Positions 12,225 through 23,971 of a stretch of DNA of 64,000 nucleotides are shown piece after piece; position 1 is the first letter of the stretch, and each line of letters opens with the position of its first letter. The stretch is from Echinostoma caproni (taxonomy: Eukaryota > Platyhelminthes > Trematoda > Plagiorchiida > Echinostomatidae), in assembly GCA_900618425.1 (NCBI GenBank), contig UZAN01040637.1, forward strand, positions 1 through 64,000, given 5' to 3'. Position numbers and translations under genes: made by a program. The notes under the pieces were generated by a model, which saw nothing but the letters and a program-made list of their open reading frames with translations, searched no databases and was not told the DNA's origin.

Positions 12225-12318
12225 ATTTACTAATTGGTTGAATGATACGAAACATGAACAGAGGAACATTGCCAGGGTTAGCACATTTCATCTTCCTGGC
12301 CAACGATGCATCGTCACA
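12225..12318 (+). CDS. Candidate internal exon, product unknown
   Basis: The acceptor is very good (TCTCTCAATCTGCAG, exon starts 12,225) and a plausible donor follows (GTCACA|GTAAAA, GT at 12,319-12,320). One spare base is followed by 31 codons and the exon ends on a codon boundary. The peptide begins FTNWLNDTKHEQ and ends GQRCIVT. The frame stays open to a stop at about 12,367, so a terminal exon is also possible. No family is recognised. Confidence 0.27.
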
Positions 12319-12446
12319 GTAAAAGTGTTCCCGGATCGTTGTTTGCTATCCAACTTGTCTGCTACTTGAGGGTTCTAATCACTTTTTCTCGAACCCGCCC
12401 CTGTCTCGCAGGACCTGAACAACCAAGGAGATCAAAAGTGAATGAC

Positions 12447-12480
12447 TGATGATGATGATGATGAGGTGGTGGTGGTGGTT
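12447..12480. repeat. Compound (GAT)n/(GTG)n microsatellite
   Basis: GAT repeats pass directly into GTG/GGT repeats. Minus-strand frames across it give His/Ile-rich low-complexity peptides, which are artefacts of the repeat. Confidence 0.9.
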
Positions 12481-12706
12481 TTGTTGCAAGTCCTCTAAAG
12501 AGACACGGAAACTGGGCAGTAAGTTCGCGACGGAATGAAGGCAGAAGGCTATCGTTTGAGTGATTCCAGACGGCAAACCTATTCACCCACTTCATCAGTA
12601 TTTGGTCCTAACGTGAATGAATGACAGATGTCTAACCTGTTCCACATTCTCATCTGTTGCTGTTGCCGTTTCTCTCATTTGGTCTGGTATGACCTGATCA
12701 ATTACA

Positions 12707-12852
12707 AACACACACACACCCCGGGCAAACAACGTTTATATGCATGCTTGTGTTTGCATTCGTGTGCGCGAGTAGACTAAAAGTTGATGTGCCATCCGAA
12801 TGACGTGCAGTAATGATGCGTACCTGGAACCCAAACACACGCACACACACAC
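12707..12852. repeat. Interrupted (CA)n tracts
   Basis: CA dinucleotide runs occur at 12,707-12,719 and 12,833-12,852, separated by GT-rich sequence. This is simple-sequence DNA. Confidence 0.85.
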
Positions 12853-13628
12853 GTGGGTGCGAACAAACAACCACCTGGCTTTCCTCTCAACCACAACGCC
12901 ACGAGGATGTAGACGTTAGGGGATGGGGACTTTGTAACACATAACGAGTATGAGTGGAGCAAGTTGACAAGCGTTTGGACTGCTAAGCTGAAGGGCAATG
13001 CGTATGCAATGCTGTTGCGATGCACTGTTGTTTGTGAGTCCAAAATCCCATTATTTCGATGTCAAACACGGGTTTCTAATAACCAGTCTATGAAATAACA
13101 GTTTCAGGGTGAAGTAAGTCCACGAAACAATAGCCTGGTGACGAGAATACTAACGCAGTGGTATAGACGTGTGAACAATATCACAGTTAGCTGGATAGAT
13201 AGTGTAAAGTAGAGCGATATGGATGTGGCTGCGGGAAACCTTCCCACAAGTGGTGAATTCCCCGAGCGAGGGATGGTGACGCACTTCCACTGTCCAATAT
13301 GCTTCCTCCTGATGAATGGCCAGTGCGAATGTTAATTGCATCGTGTGTTCAACTGTTTCAGTTAAATGGTTTCTTTCTATCAAGGAAAGATATCCTTATG
13401 TCCGTCAGGTTAATTATTTCAACGCTGTGTAAAAAGAACTTTTTTTGTCGAATTTGTACTCCGTTTGTATGACTGACAAGGACTTGAATGATTCGCCCAT
13501 TTTAGTTGCTGCTTACTATGTGAAACAACCGAATCTAATGCGTAAAACAGACCTCAGAGATTTTACGTTTTTCTGACACAACGCCCTGCTTACAATGTAC
13601 CCAACGGGGACGTCTAAGTTTAAGTGGG

Positions 13629-13659
13629 CATATATGTATATATATATATATATATACAT
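13629..13659. repeat. (TA)n microsatellite
   Basis: Alternating TA with single interruptions. Confidence 0.9.
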
Positions 13660-13950
13660 AAGAAAGTCTTCATAAGAGCATCACTGATGCTCCTGTCTAT
13701 ACATATTAGTATACACAGTAGGATTAATTATGAACCACAAGTATTCAGAGAGCTGAACGCTTTCTTCTATCCGGAGGGATGGAAACTGATTTTGCTTGTG
13801 AAATCATGTTGAACAATAGTTAGTATAGCATGCAACAAATTGGCAGCAAAGGAAGTCCCATATTTAAACGGAAGGTGATGATGCACGTTTTGTGTAACTA
13901 TTGTTTTGCCTCGATCGAATATTGGAGTAACAATTTTTCTCAATGCATCC

Positions 13951-14048
13951 TGATTATTAGACTGCTGAGGAGTCACGAAAAGTAAACTGGTTATCCATGA
14001 GAATGGATATTGCCAAGTCCAAAGGGGAGGGAACGATATTTTATAAGT
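13951..14048 (+). repeat. Left arm of a 98-bp inverted repeat identical to 19,236-19,333
   Basis: The sequence begins TGATTATTAGACTGCTGAGG and ends CGATATTTTATAAGT. Its reverse complement is found at 19,236-19,333 with no mismatch that I could find. Similarity stops sharply at the outer boundary of both arms. On the inner side only a weak CACAGTG match continues. It has no ORF and no tRNA-like promoter. Confidence 0.9.
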
Positions 14049-14575
14049 TGAAACACAGTGCTCCAGCTATTAGTTGTAAATCCTCGTTAGTTTGGTTTGG
14101 ATATTGGGAAAAAATGGTTAAATTTGTATATTTCTGAAAGCGCTGAAATTCCGCTTTACTTGCTCGGTATGCTGCTCAAACTCTAAAAAATTATTATATC
14201 CATCTACATTTAAGCATTTATTGCCATTTATGCAATCTCTGTGGCAGCTGCGATTCCAGGTATATGAACCTATGGTTGCATTTCTACATCATGGTCAAAC
14301 ATTGGGCTCAGATTGACGGCGTCAAAGGATTATTTTGCTGTCCCTGGAGTACTTTAAGACCTGATGTTTGAGGCCCAAATCACTGGAATTCACTGAAAGG
14401 CGGCTTCATAGTCCTCCGACTCAATACTATGTCCGTGGATAAGTTCAAATTCCATGGTTCCGGTGGCTGCTGAGAGTGAATAGTAGGCCATTGTGGTTGA
14501 GGGGTTTAGCCCCTTCAGTGTTTTACCATGCAATGTAACGGGATGAAAAATGAAAATTGATTTGCTGTCATTCAG

Positions 14576-14664
14576 ACAGTTTTTCTGATGTTTTTGTTGC
14601 ATCCATTACCGGAGCATTTATAATCAGTAGCTTATTTGGCAGGCTTCGTAACAACACCTGTCGA
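14576..14664 (+). CDS. Candidate internal exon, product unknown
   Basis: The exon is bounded by the acceptor TGTCATTCAG (exon starts 14,576) and a consensus donor (TGTCGA|GTAAGT, GT at 14,665-14,666). Two bases are followed by 29 codons. The peptide has a hydrophobic stretch (VFVASITGAFIISSLF) followed by GRLRNNTCR, which would fit a membrane segment. Its phase does not match the neighbouring candidate at 15,482. It may be a chance match. Confidence 0.22.
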
Positions 14665-15481
14665 GTAAGTGGAGTAAGGAAAACCATCAATGCATTCCAC
14701 TACATCAACTCTGTTTGTCGTAAAACCGATGAGGAACATATTATCAATGAGGTGTGTACATGACTTGCAAACTCGAAAGAACTACGTGGAGATCAATTTT
14801 ACATAACCAGATCGTGTGAAGCTAATTTTTCAGACGGCCACATTGTACCAAAGAGCAATTCCCAAGAAAACAGAATGATGATACGAAAAGCTGTGACGTG
14901 CTGCATTCGTGCGTTACAAACTGCAACCATTGTAACCCAAATGGATTAGATCAGTTCAAATGTACTTGAATAGAAACTCAGTCTTAATAATTGTCTTTGT
15001 TGGAGACAAGCTGCTTTATTAGATGTCATTTAATTGGAAGAAGTCAGTGAGTGCGGAGGGGCGGGAGGGAAATGTTAGTGGATATCTGAAACTAGGTCAC
15101 ATTATATGGCTACTGTGTAAACAAAGAACTGAAGGATGTTCATATAATGAAAGATCAACTGCTCTCTATAGGTCATCTCGGGTGCACTGCGAGGCTCGGA
15201 GACAATTAGATCTGAGGCAAGCGAACTCGAAAGCAATAAATCAGTTCGTTCGATTCAGAGGTGGAGCGGGTGCATGTGTGTTCTTGTGTGTCCGCACATA
15301 TGCGCGTGTTTGCACACTGTCCCACAACAAATGGAATCCAGATTAGGCTTTTCTTTGTCACGGACTTATCTCAACATCAATGGCTGTTAATCAGGTTGCT
15401 CTAGCGTGTGGACAAGAAAGAGAGAAAGAACTAATACTCCTACAGCTTTGTCTATAATCTGTTTGATTTGCTTAAGAACAG

Positions 15482-15597
15482 GGTATAAGCCAAGTTCCAT
15501 TTGTGTAGTACTCCACAAAGCGGATTTTCTGTCTCGCGATTTTCTCCGTCATGGAGCACTGGAAAACACGATACAAGAAGTTTACCACGATTTACAG
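15482..15597 (+). CDS. Candidate internal exon, product unknown
   Basis: Acceptor (TTTGCTTAAGAACAG, exon starts 15,482) and donor (TTACAG|GTTTGC, GT at 15,598-15,599) enclose two bases plus 38 codons, with the two other frames closed. The peptide has ordinary soluble-protein composition, starting YKPSSICVVLHK and ending IQEVYHDLQ. No family is recognised. An upstream alternative acceptor (ACTCCTACAG, about 15,445) keeps the same frame open. Confidence 0.33.
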
Positions 15598-16094
15598 GTT
15601 TGCATTCAGTGTATCAACGATTAACCAAATGTGAACGAACCTCTCATAGGGCAAACAGAATTTATTCACAAAAATATTTTATGGACGTATAAGTATATCG
15701 AGCGAAAAATGACTATAAGTTGCATGCTATCCAATCATGATTTCACTGAACTGCCCAGAAAAACGTCAAAATACTGAATGATTTGATGTTGATCTAGTAA
15801 TGAACGATGGATACAGTGTGATTATTTTTGAATGAAGAAGATGCTTTACCACGTGATAGCAGAAACATATGGACGTTTTAAGTTTATATCCATCAAGCCA
15901 ATGCTGTGCATGTTAAGCATCTTTTTCTCGTCTAAGATTGGTGCGATCTGTTGTGATCAACCCAGTTACTAACACAAACAGATCAAAACAACTGTCCAGT
16001 ATGCTTCGGTGATCACACTTCAATTACACGCAGAATTATTCCCGTAATCGACTTAAGCGCGATACACACCTTTCTCTAGATAAGTTGACTAGTA

Positions 16095-16494
16095 TTTCAA
16101 AGGTGAATTCGTCGTGTATAGAGCAAATGAAGCAAGAACTGAAAAGCTAGAAAGCACTGGACAGCTGTCTCGATCTAGTTGGGTCTCATCAGCAGTGCAA
16201 ATCTATCAAACTAACTGGGGATCGAACCCGGTACCTCACAAATAGAATGCAAACGCGCTGCCCACTCGGTCACCGGGTAGCTGATCAGACCGTTTTTCAT
16301 TTTCCATTTACACGATATAGCACAACCCATCTTTGCAAGCTTGTTGCTGGCCAAAGAAACTGCTCATCTCAGCATTGTGTCGATGGATTCGCACTGCTGA
16401 TGAGACCCAACCAGGTCGAAACCGCTGTCCAGTGCTTCCTAGCTTTTCAGTTCACGCTTCATGTGCTCTATACACAACGAATTCACGTTTGAAA
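16095..16494 (-). repeat. tRNA-cored foldback element, best copy (about 400 bp, about 107-bp terminal inverted repeats)
   Basis: The left arm (16,095-16,200) starts TTTCAAAGGTGAATTCG. It is mirrored by the right arm (about 16,385-16,494), which ends CGAATTCACGTTTGAAA. By eye the arms are about 85-90% identical over about 105 positions. Between them, on the minus strand, is a tRNA-like core with the A-box-like GTGACCGAGTGGGCAGCG and the B-box GGTTCGATCC, followed by CCAGTT. A second copy lies at 2,050-2,465. A Pol III-type promoter inside long inverted repeats is not a standard SINE or MITE layout. There is no ORF, and target-site duplications are not obvious. Confidence 0.75.
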
Positions 16495-19235
16495 TTGAAA
16501 AAAATCCTCCATTACTCACTTGAAATGGGTAGTATTTGTTAATGTCAGTCGATACAAACCCTGAAATTTTCCAAACAGGTCGGTGAACACCAGAGTTCTA
16601 TTGATCCTTGTTGTTTCACGCATCAAATAATTCACGCTGTAGTGAAATGCATTGATATGGAAGATGGCGGAAGTTGAAATAATAAGAGCGAAACAGAAAT
16701 CATCAGAAACCAATTCCGATTGGAGCCATGAGATTGGTGAGGAATAATTTAATCACGTATGTGATTCCCTATCCGATGTTGTTTCACAAGATCAATGATC
16801 TGTCTCGCTTGATAATTTTTTGTGCATTTTTATAGAACGTTATCACAAAGGTAAATAGTGTCAGGAATTTTATTTTTTTTGAAAACGATAATAGATCGAC
16901 GAGGTTAGAACCAGTAGATGATCATGGTACCGTGATCACAGGCAGCAAATGCTGACCAGTTCACATGTTCCTCAAGTGAAATCAACTCATATCAGGAACT
17001 GGATCGATAACGCATTAACTTCATGCGTCAGTAAAGATAGATTCAGTTTTTGCTCAAAGTGCCCATTCACATCATGGTTTCCATTCTCACAAGCTGGGAG
17101 TTTGGATTAGAGGTACTTATATGTTTGCACATTGTTAGCATCATGTTTCTTCATGAAAGGGAGAATTCAACAAGCAGATAGTGAATAGACTTAATAGTAA
17201 ACGGTAAAATCCTGGCCGGAAGCATGGATTAGTCATAATTTAGATCACCTAATACCTCCAAAATGGATTCCTTCTTTGCATCTCTGAAACATGATATCTC
17301 TACCTCTACCTCTTTGGATTTCGATGATTTTTTTCCTCGGTTTCATATCTACTTGTGCTCTAAATGACCTTTACTTTTCCTGACCTAGCTTGCTCTTGGT
17401 CTCTACATGTAAGAGTTGTTTATTCGCGTACATCCAGAAAAGCTGGTTCGTATTTCAAGCTGCCTTGGTTTTCCGACCTCTAAAATGTTATTGTAATGTG
17501 CGTCTCAAGCATACCCCACTTTCGTGTACCACATTCACGTTCCGAGGAGACATTCGCTCGCCTCCATATGTCTTCTCGATCGTACTGAACGTCAAACCAT
17601 CCGTCATATCAGTGGCAAATCTCTCAGGTACTCTATGCAATCACTAACCCACAGCTGACCTGTTACTTTGCTCTCCCTTTTCATCCCACTGTCGTAGTTT
17701 TCGTTCTTACCATCTCGCTTCTGTCATTCTGACTACCTTTCTTTTGGACTGTCTAACCAGCTTAGAAGTGTAAAGCCATCTTTACCGAGTAATTACCTTC
17801 ATTTTTCACAACACTAGTTCTAGTTAATCCTTTTTACACCATATATATATATCCATATTCGATCAATTTTACAATCCACATATTTTCCAATAAGATAGAG
17901 AAAATTGTGATCTCTGGTTTCGGTCAGTAAGCTATTAGAATATGGGACGTAAACTTCCTACTACAAGGCATGCAAAGAACTCCATATTATCTGCTTTGGT
18001 TGCAACTGTAGGCTGATGAACATCCATTGAGGCGTCGGTTTCTCAGATTCGAATTCTGTAAACTAAATAGGAATTCGATTCTTTAGGACAAAGCACGATT
18101 GAAACGATATTACTTATTTTTCCTAATAATTGTAATTAATTGTAATTCAGTGAACACCCGGTCCTTGAGTATCTCTGACTCTCAGCGACATGATATGCTG
18201 AGGTGTATCGGGATGAAGCTAAGCGAAGAAAAGATTTGGCATTAGTGATAATAATGATTGTCCCACTTAGTATTGTTATTATTATCCCACACACATACAT
18301 ATCTTCCTTATGAAATAACCATGTGACAGCCTAAATATCAAACACGATTCCGTTTCACATAGCACAAAAGGCGGATCTCCCACAGAGTTATTTTAAATGG
18401 GGTTCGATAAAGGATGATTGATTTCGGTTTTATGCAGAACTCCCGGAGATAATGAACTCCACTTACATGCATAAAGGATTTACGTTACAACATCAGTTGA
18501 CTAGCAGGAGAAATACGTCTGTATACATGTCAAAGGTAGGGCTGAATTTCTTATTCGCGTCTAATGGATAATTGAGGAAATTAGCTTGTCTTAGCCACGA
18601 CGAATGAAAACCGAAACACAATGGCGTTGGTGATGTAATGGATAATCATTTTCTGAATTGTTCGACTGAGATGCGTGCATAAAGTTGAAGAAATTTTGGC
18701 AATCCTTAAACCATATGAACTCATTTGACTGGTCTATAATTCCACTGAGGACTTTCAAATTTTTTACATCCATCATAGCTTAGCAACGTTGCAAGTAGAC
18801 CATCAAAAGGTGAAGCAAAATATTTTGGATTGTTTTTTGAACTATCAACTAATGCAAAGAATCATCCGTTTCTTTGAAACATGAAATGTTAGCACCAATT
18901 TTTGTGATGTATTCCAAATTTGAATCAGAAAGATTTCCTTTTTATGATATTGGAGATGGAATGATTTGAAACAGTTTAAATTACAGTCACTGACGGTAAG
19001 CATCACACCACTTTGTTGATAAGCAGCTTCATTTCCGTCAAGTTCAATTCCATGCCTACTCCATAAGCACCAAACTTGGTTTCTCGCTCAGTGCCCCGGG
19101 GCTTAGGTTTCCGGTTAGCATGCGTGAACAGTGGCTCCTAATGACCAAACAGTTTAAAATGCCGATATTTCGTCACACCACGTTATACATCTCCAAGGAA
19201 ACAACTCATTTATGTCCACTGTGACTTGCTAAATT
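16495..19235. other. No supported gene; inside the 98-bp inverted repeat
   Basis: The 17.25-17.77 kb part is pyrimidine-rich on the plus strand, with open frames broken by stops and no recognisable motif. A minus-strand frame at 18,591-18,776 (61 codons, ATG start) has ordinary composition but no other support. A short AT run lies at about 17,842-17,853. Confidence 0.45.
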
Positions 19236-19333
19236 ACTTATAAAATATCGTTCCCTCCCCTTTGGACTTGGCAATATCCATTCTCATGGATAACCAGTTT
19301 ACTTTTCGTGACTCCTCAGCAGTCTAATAATCA
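19236..19333 (-). repeat. Right arm of the 98-bp inverted repeat
   Basis: Reverse complement of 13,951-14,048, with all 98 positions matching by eye. The arms point toward each other and enclose 5,187 bp. Flanking bases (CATCC before the left arm, CAAAGG after the right arm) show no target-site duplication. Confidence 0.9.
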
Positions 19334-22300
19334 CAAAGGTACCATCTTTTTCTGTAACTCGAAACCTACATGAGCATTTTACACCTTGATATTCACACCA
19401 TTAAGCGTTACCTTCATTGTATTTGTATCGGAAACCGTTCACCCCTTCAGCATGAGAATTACCGAGAATTCCATAAGCACAGTCACTCATGTGAACTACT
19501 CATTCTTTGGTGCTCAAACTGATGCTTGCTTGATGAAATGACCTTTATTTAAAATGAGAAGATTGCATATGTACTATTCCGTTCGTTCACTAATGCACTC
19601 TTACCATATAACTTTACTAACCATCTATCTTTCTGANATATGTTGATACCTGCTTGAGGTTCACACAATTAGAATGCTGCCTGCCGACACCCGCGTACTG
19701 CATATCGGAAAGTTCCATGTAAGTCTAAAGCTTCTGGCTTCTCTTACTACCGACTCATTCCATCTTGTATATCGGTATCCAGAATCCCTTTGATTGGCAG
19801 ATAAAATGAAATTTCTTTCAGAACTCAACACTTTATTCAGTAGTGTAAAGTCCCTTACTGTCCTCTCTTTTTTCTCGATATGGTAACAGTAGATTTTTAT
19901 CTGAAGACTGGTGTGTAAATTATCATAAGTTTAGTGCACCTATTGCTAAAGACACGCAAGCGATGTAAACATGAGACGATATTTCAATTCAATTCAAATC
20001 TGCTATTGCTAAACTTCTGGTGGTGTTGGTGGATGTTTTCGAAAGTCGCTATATTTGGTCGAGGCCATCAAGGGGTGAAGTCTATTGATCAATGAGTTGG
20101 TCACATTTCCTGAATGCAAACACTTTGCTACGTGATTTGGAAATGAGTTTCTTTAGGTATACATGTATAGTTGACTTGGTGGTTGCTCTGCATCTATGAT
20201 AACCTCAAACTAGGGAACACTACTCAATTGAACATGGTTACTGTACATATTAGCCTAGCATCACGCAAATGGACGCATCCAGACAGTCATTTCAAATAAC
20301 TACCTGTGCCTCGCCAGTATTCGCTTTCTGTGCTGAATGATGAAATTCGAAACTGCAGATGGAAATGTACATAAGTGTCTATCTAGTTGAATCGATCAGC
20401 AAAACGCCAAAATAAATAGAATACCAAAAGTTCTACTTTCATTTTGAACTTTTCAGTCTGAATTCTAGCAGCCGTATAACGTTGAACAGGTGTGAAAAAA
20501 CAATCCCTCCATTCCTCCAACATTTGGTCTGTTTTTTACGTTGATTATTTCAGGCAACATGCACGCGCACAGATTTTGTTTTATCTCTGTTTAGCCTTTT
20601 ACACTGTGAAAATTACCACTTCAGCTTGTTAGAATAGCAAACATCTAAAATAGTACCTTCTTGCATGTGACTACCTTTGAGGTGCGGTCAAGAAAAAGTA
20701 TCTTCAAATATTTTGTTTTACACTCCCGATTAGGAAATGTGATAAACAGTGCAATCTAAATAAAATAATAGGGAAATCAGTTTTGAGTCCTCTAACGTGC
20801 TCCAAGTTCCAACAGCGCTAAAAACATAGCCTCATTTAAAAACCTAGGGTTAATTTACGTGCATCACACAATATTTTGTCGTCATGAGCTACTGATGAGA
20901 GTCATCGACCTACGCCTTGAGACATAAAGCAGAAAATCGCAAAAAGTACCAAGTGGATGGAAAACAATTTAGCCGTACTGTAGCTAAGATAACTATCACC
21001 ACCCTCATCACTACCACCATCAACAGCCAAGGCAGTTTTTGATTTATGCAGTCCGCAAAAATAAGAACCACTTGTTCTGGTGTTTTTCGACAAAGTACTA
21101 CTTAGAATTTGATATTACACTGAGTTACTAATGTTTTTGTGTACCCAGCGTTGGAGAAACTCTAAAAAACGTTTCATTTTCCATCCAAAAGGTGACTCGT
21201 CTAACCAGTCTGACGTGTGAACATGATACTGACGCCTTTCAATGCACTTGCTGTAAGTTGACGGTTCGATAAGCAAATAGATATGGATATTTCTCTTAAA
21301 CTCAAGATTGCGTTTAAGAATGATAAATTGACTGAAAAGTAGTTTATGATTTAGATCACAGGGGAAGGATTCGTGAACTTGGCTGTACCGAGTTTATTCA
21401 ACATTTGAAAAAAGCCTACAGTATAAGGTACGCTTTGTTATACTGCAAAACGCGAGGCTTTCACACAAATGTAAGACCAAACGGTTTCTACTAAATGCGG
21501 GATAGCACATTGGTAACAAACAGTATATCTCCGAGTTTGTCTTAAATGTTTGAAGAGTGTCTCGAATGGGGTCGTACAAAAAGGGCGAAACAATTTTCAA
21601 CACACCTACGATTATTCTTCTCAAACATAAGACTTTTCTATATTTGGTGCCATCTTTGTAATCGCTTTCATCAGATATGAATATATATTTGAGAATCACG
21701 TTGTTGAGAACAGAAGGTTGTCAGATATGTTGCATAAAACAGCAACCAATGTGTTCTGTGTTTGTGTGCATTGACTTTGCATGTCCCATGAGCGTCTTTC
21801 TATGTCTTGTACACTATTTTTCTATCTTTATAAGTTTCCTTTGTCTAAGTTGAATTGTGAATGGGTGAGACATTCCCGCACGTTAGTTCTTATAACAAAC
21901 TGAGCTTTGCAGATGACTAACCTTCGTGGTGTGTAAGTTGTCAATCAATGGGGTATTGTGTTTTGACGTGTATCACTGAGCACAATACAAGGGACGGGGA
22001 TATAATATAGTTTGAAAGGATGGTACATTTTGTGAACGTTTGGACAACTTCAGTGATGTCCTGATAGTTGCACGCTAGACGTAGATGGAACCGTAATTGA
22101 TTGAAAGCTAAACAAGTACATCAATCCGAGTCCAAAACCGGTCAACCTATTTAGGTAATCAAATCAAACTGTTAACATACAGATATATATCCATCTACCC
22201 GGGGTACTATGAGCTGCACATTACACTACAGAATAAATAAAGTGCTACACACGAATCATTGATCACCTGAAGTTTACGAAAATAAAATATAACCACGGTG

Positions 22301-23569
22301 TTATTGCAAAGATTGCCGTTTTCCACTTGATGGTACTTGAAATTTGCGATATATTTCCCTTTTTGTGAGTGATCATTGACAAAGTGAAGAGATCTAAGGG
22401 TATTTATGCTGTCAGATTGCTCTGATTCAGCAGTGCGGAATTGTATGATCTTGTTACCTTCGTAAGCTATTTAAAACCATTCATTATGATGCGGAATTTT
22501 GATTATAACAATATATATAGTCTCATAAGTGTATTGTTGAGGTCAGGTAACATCAAACTCATCTAAACAATGGCTACCTTACACAAAGTTCATTGCCTGT
22601 GGTAATTGTTTTTCCGTGCGTATAAACACCAAGCATTCATCCATATGGATACAGACAACAGAAGCGAGCAAGAAACAACTGTTGGTCCGTTACTGGAAAA
22701 GCTGGTAAACAATTGTCAGTCATTATCTTTACTGTTAGATATCTCACACAGAATACCACAGTGAGCAGAAATACTCTCCAAATTCTAATCCCATTGCTTC
22801 ATATTTTACCGCGTGAATATTGAGGTCCCCTGTTTTGAACTTTCATGTGCTGATTCGCCTGTCTTTTTATGCCACTTGGTACAATAAGCAGCACAGTGTG
22901 TAAGGGGCTAAAACTTCTTCCTCGGTGACGAAATAAGCGGTAAATGAGTTAATTGAGTTCAACTGGAACGAAAACTTCGCTTTCAATCTTCAGTCTTTAT
23001 GCATTCAGCTCACTAGAAGCGCTTGATTATGTCGTTCTTGGTTCCCCGGAAGACCGGATTGATCAGACTGTGGAATATATCCTCATTCAGTAATATATTT
23101 TATATTAAAGGTCATTGAAAATAGTAATGCTATTATCCCTTTAGTATTTTGACACTTCCGATTATAATATAAACATGATCCTATCTCATAGAATACTTCA
23201 CTCAGTAAACAAAGATCAACATAACTGTTTGTCCTTTATTTTCAATAAGCATATGTCTGGAAACGTGATTGTACGATTTACACTCCATTTTGTTTTGCTG
23301 TCTAATACAAAATCATTGTACAGTTATGCTATAAACAAGTAATTTAATAGAATCATCCTCAGTTGTTATGTATTCTGTTGGTTTCTAATCTAGTGGTGGG
23401 TCACGCCCTAGGCGATCATGGTCCATCTCAGATATGCCTTGCATCGCATCGGTTTGTTTCGTTGTGAATAATTGAAATGAACAGAATTGAATCTATCACC
23501 TATTCGTTGGGATTTTGGACGCATCAATTGGGTTTGCTCATTCATGCGGTTTGCCTTTTCCCGCATTCG
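19334..23569. other. No supported gene; non-coding sequence
   Basis: It contains one N at 19,637. A minus-strand frame at 21,394-21,699 reaches 101 codons, close to what chance gives in AT-rich DNA, and has no recognisable domain or splice sites. A CAC/CAT-rich tract lies at about 20,995-21,020. No repeat shared with other parts of the window was seen. Confidence 0.45.
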
Positions 23570-23719
23570 TCAAATGACGGTCTGTAATGAAATTAAGTAA
23601 ATTTGGCATTGAATCCTTATGGGAACTGCCTTTATTACTGCATTTTGTGACGCGTTAGCAATATTTTTATTTGTAAATCCGACTTCGTTTTGTATTTCTG
23701 TATCTTTGAAGACAACCTT
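23570..23719 (-). CDS. Candidate terminal exon, product unknown
   Basis: On the minus strand a strong acceptor (TTTGTTTTTGTCTATCAG) is followed at 23,719 by 49 in-frame codons to a TGA at 23,570-23,572. The peptide starts KVVFKDTEIQNEVGF, continues with Asn/Ala-rich sequence and ends IYLISLQTVI. The composition is unlike random AT-rich translation, but no family is recognised. A weaker internal donor (GCA|GTAATA) would make it an internal exon instead. It could be chance. Confidence 0.25.
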   Translation of the reverse strand, partial: KVVFKDTEIQNEVGFTNKNIANASQNAVIKAVPIRIQCQIYLISLQTVI

Positions 23720-23941
23720 CTGATAGACAAAAACAAATATCTGAACAGAGAGTAAATTTGTTCACTCGCCGTGGAATTACAAGATATTTCCATTGGGAGA
23801 ATGGCAAAACAGAACAGAGTTTCCCTCAATTTGAATAGTGTGCTTTTGCGTGAACAGTGGAAATCTGTAGACAGTGCTCGTAAATAAAGTTCGACAAAAA
23901 AGTATTCTGAGCTTACATATTGAGAAGTATATAAATCTTCC

Positions 23942-23956
23942 GGGGGGGGGGGGGGN
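23942..23956. repeat. 14-base G run ending in an N
   Basis: Fourteen consecutive G are followed by N at 23,956 and a GTTT-rich stretch. This is probably an unresolved homopolymer rather than a biological boundary. Confidence 0.9.
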
Positions 23957-23971
23957 TGTTGTTTGTTTGTT

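Noticed and set aside
17250..17770. Old LINE remnant in the pyrimidine-rich block
   Set aside because: Frames are open in places but no RT or endonuclease motif (FADD, QGxxLSP, DFN, SDH) can be found on either strand.
18591..18776. 61-codon minus-strand ATG frame with ordinary composition
   Set aside because: No splice sites, no family features and no neighbouring exons of the same strand.
21394..21699. 101-codon minus-strand frame
   Set aside because: This length is within chance for a 64-kb AT-rich window. It has no domain, no clear splice sites and no matching neighbour.
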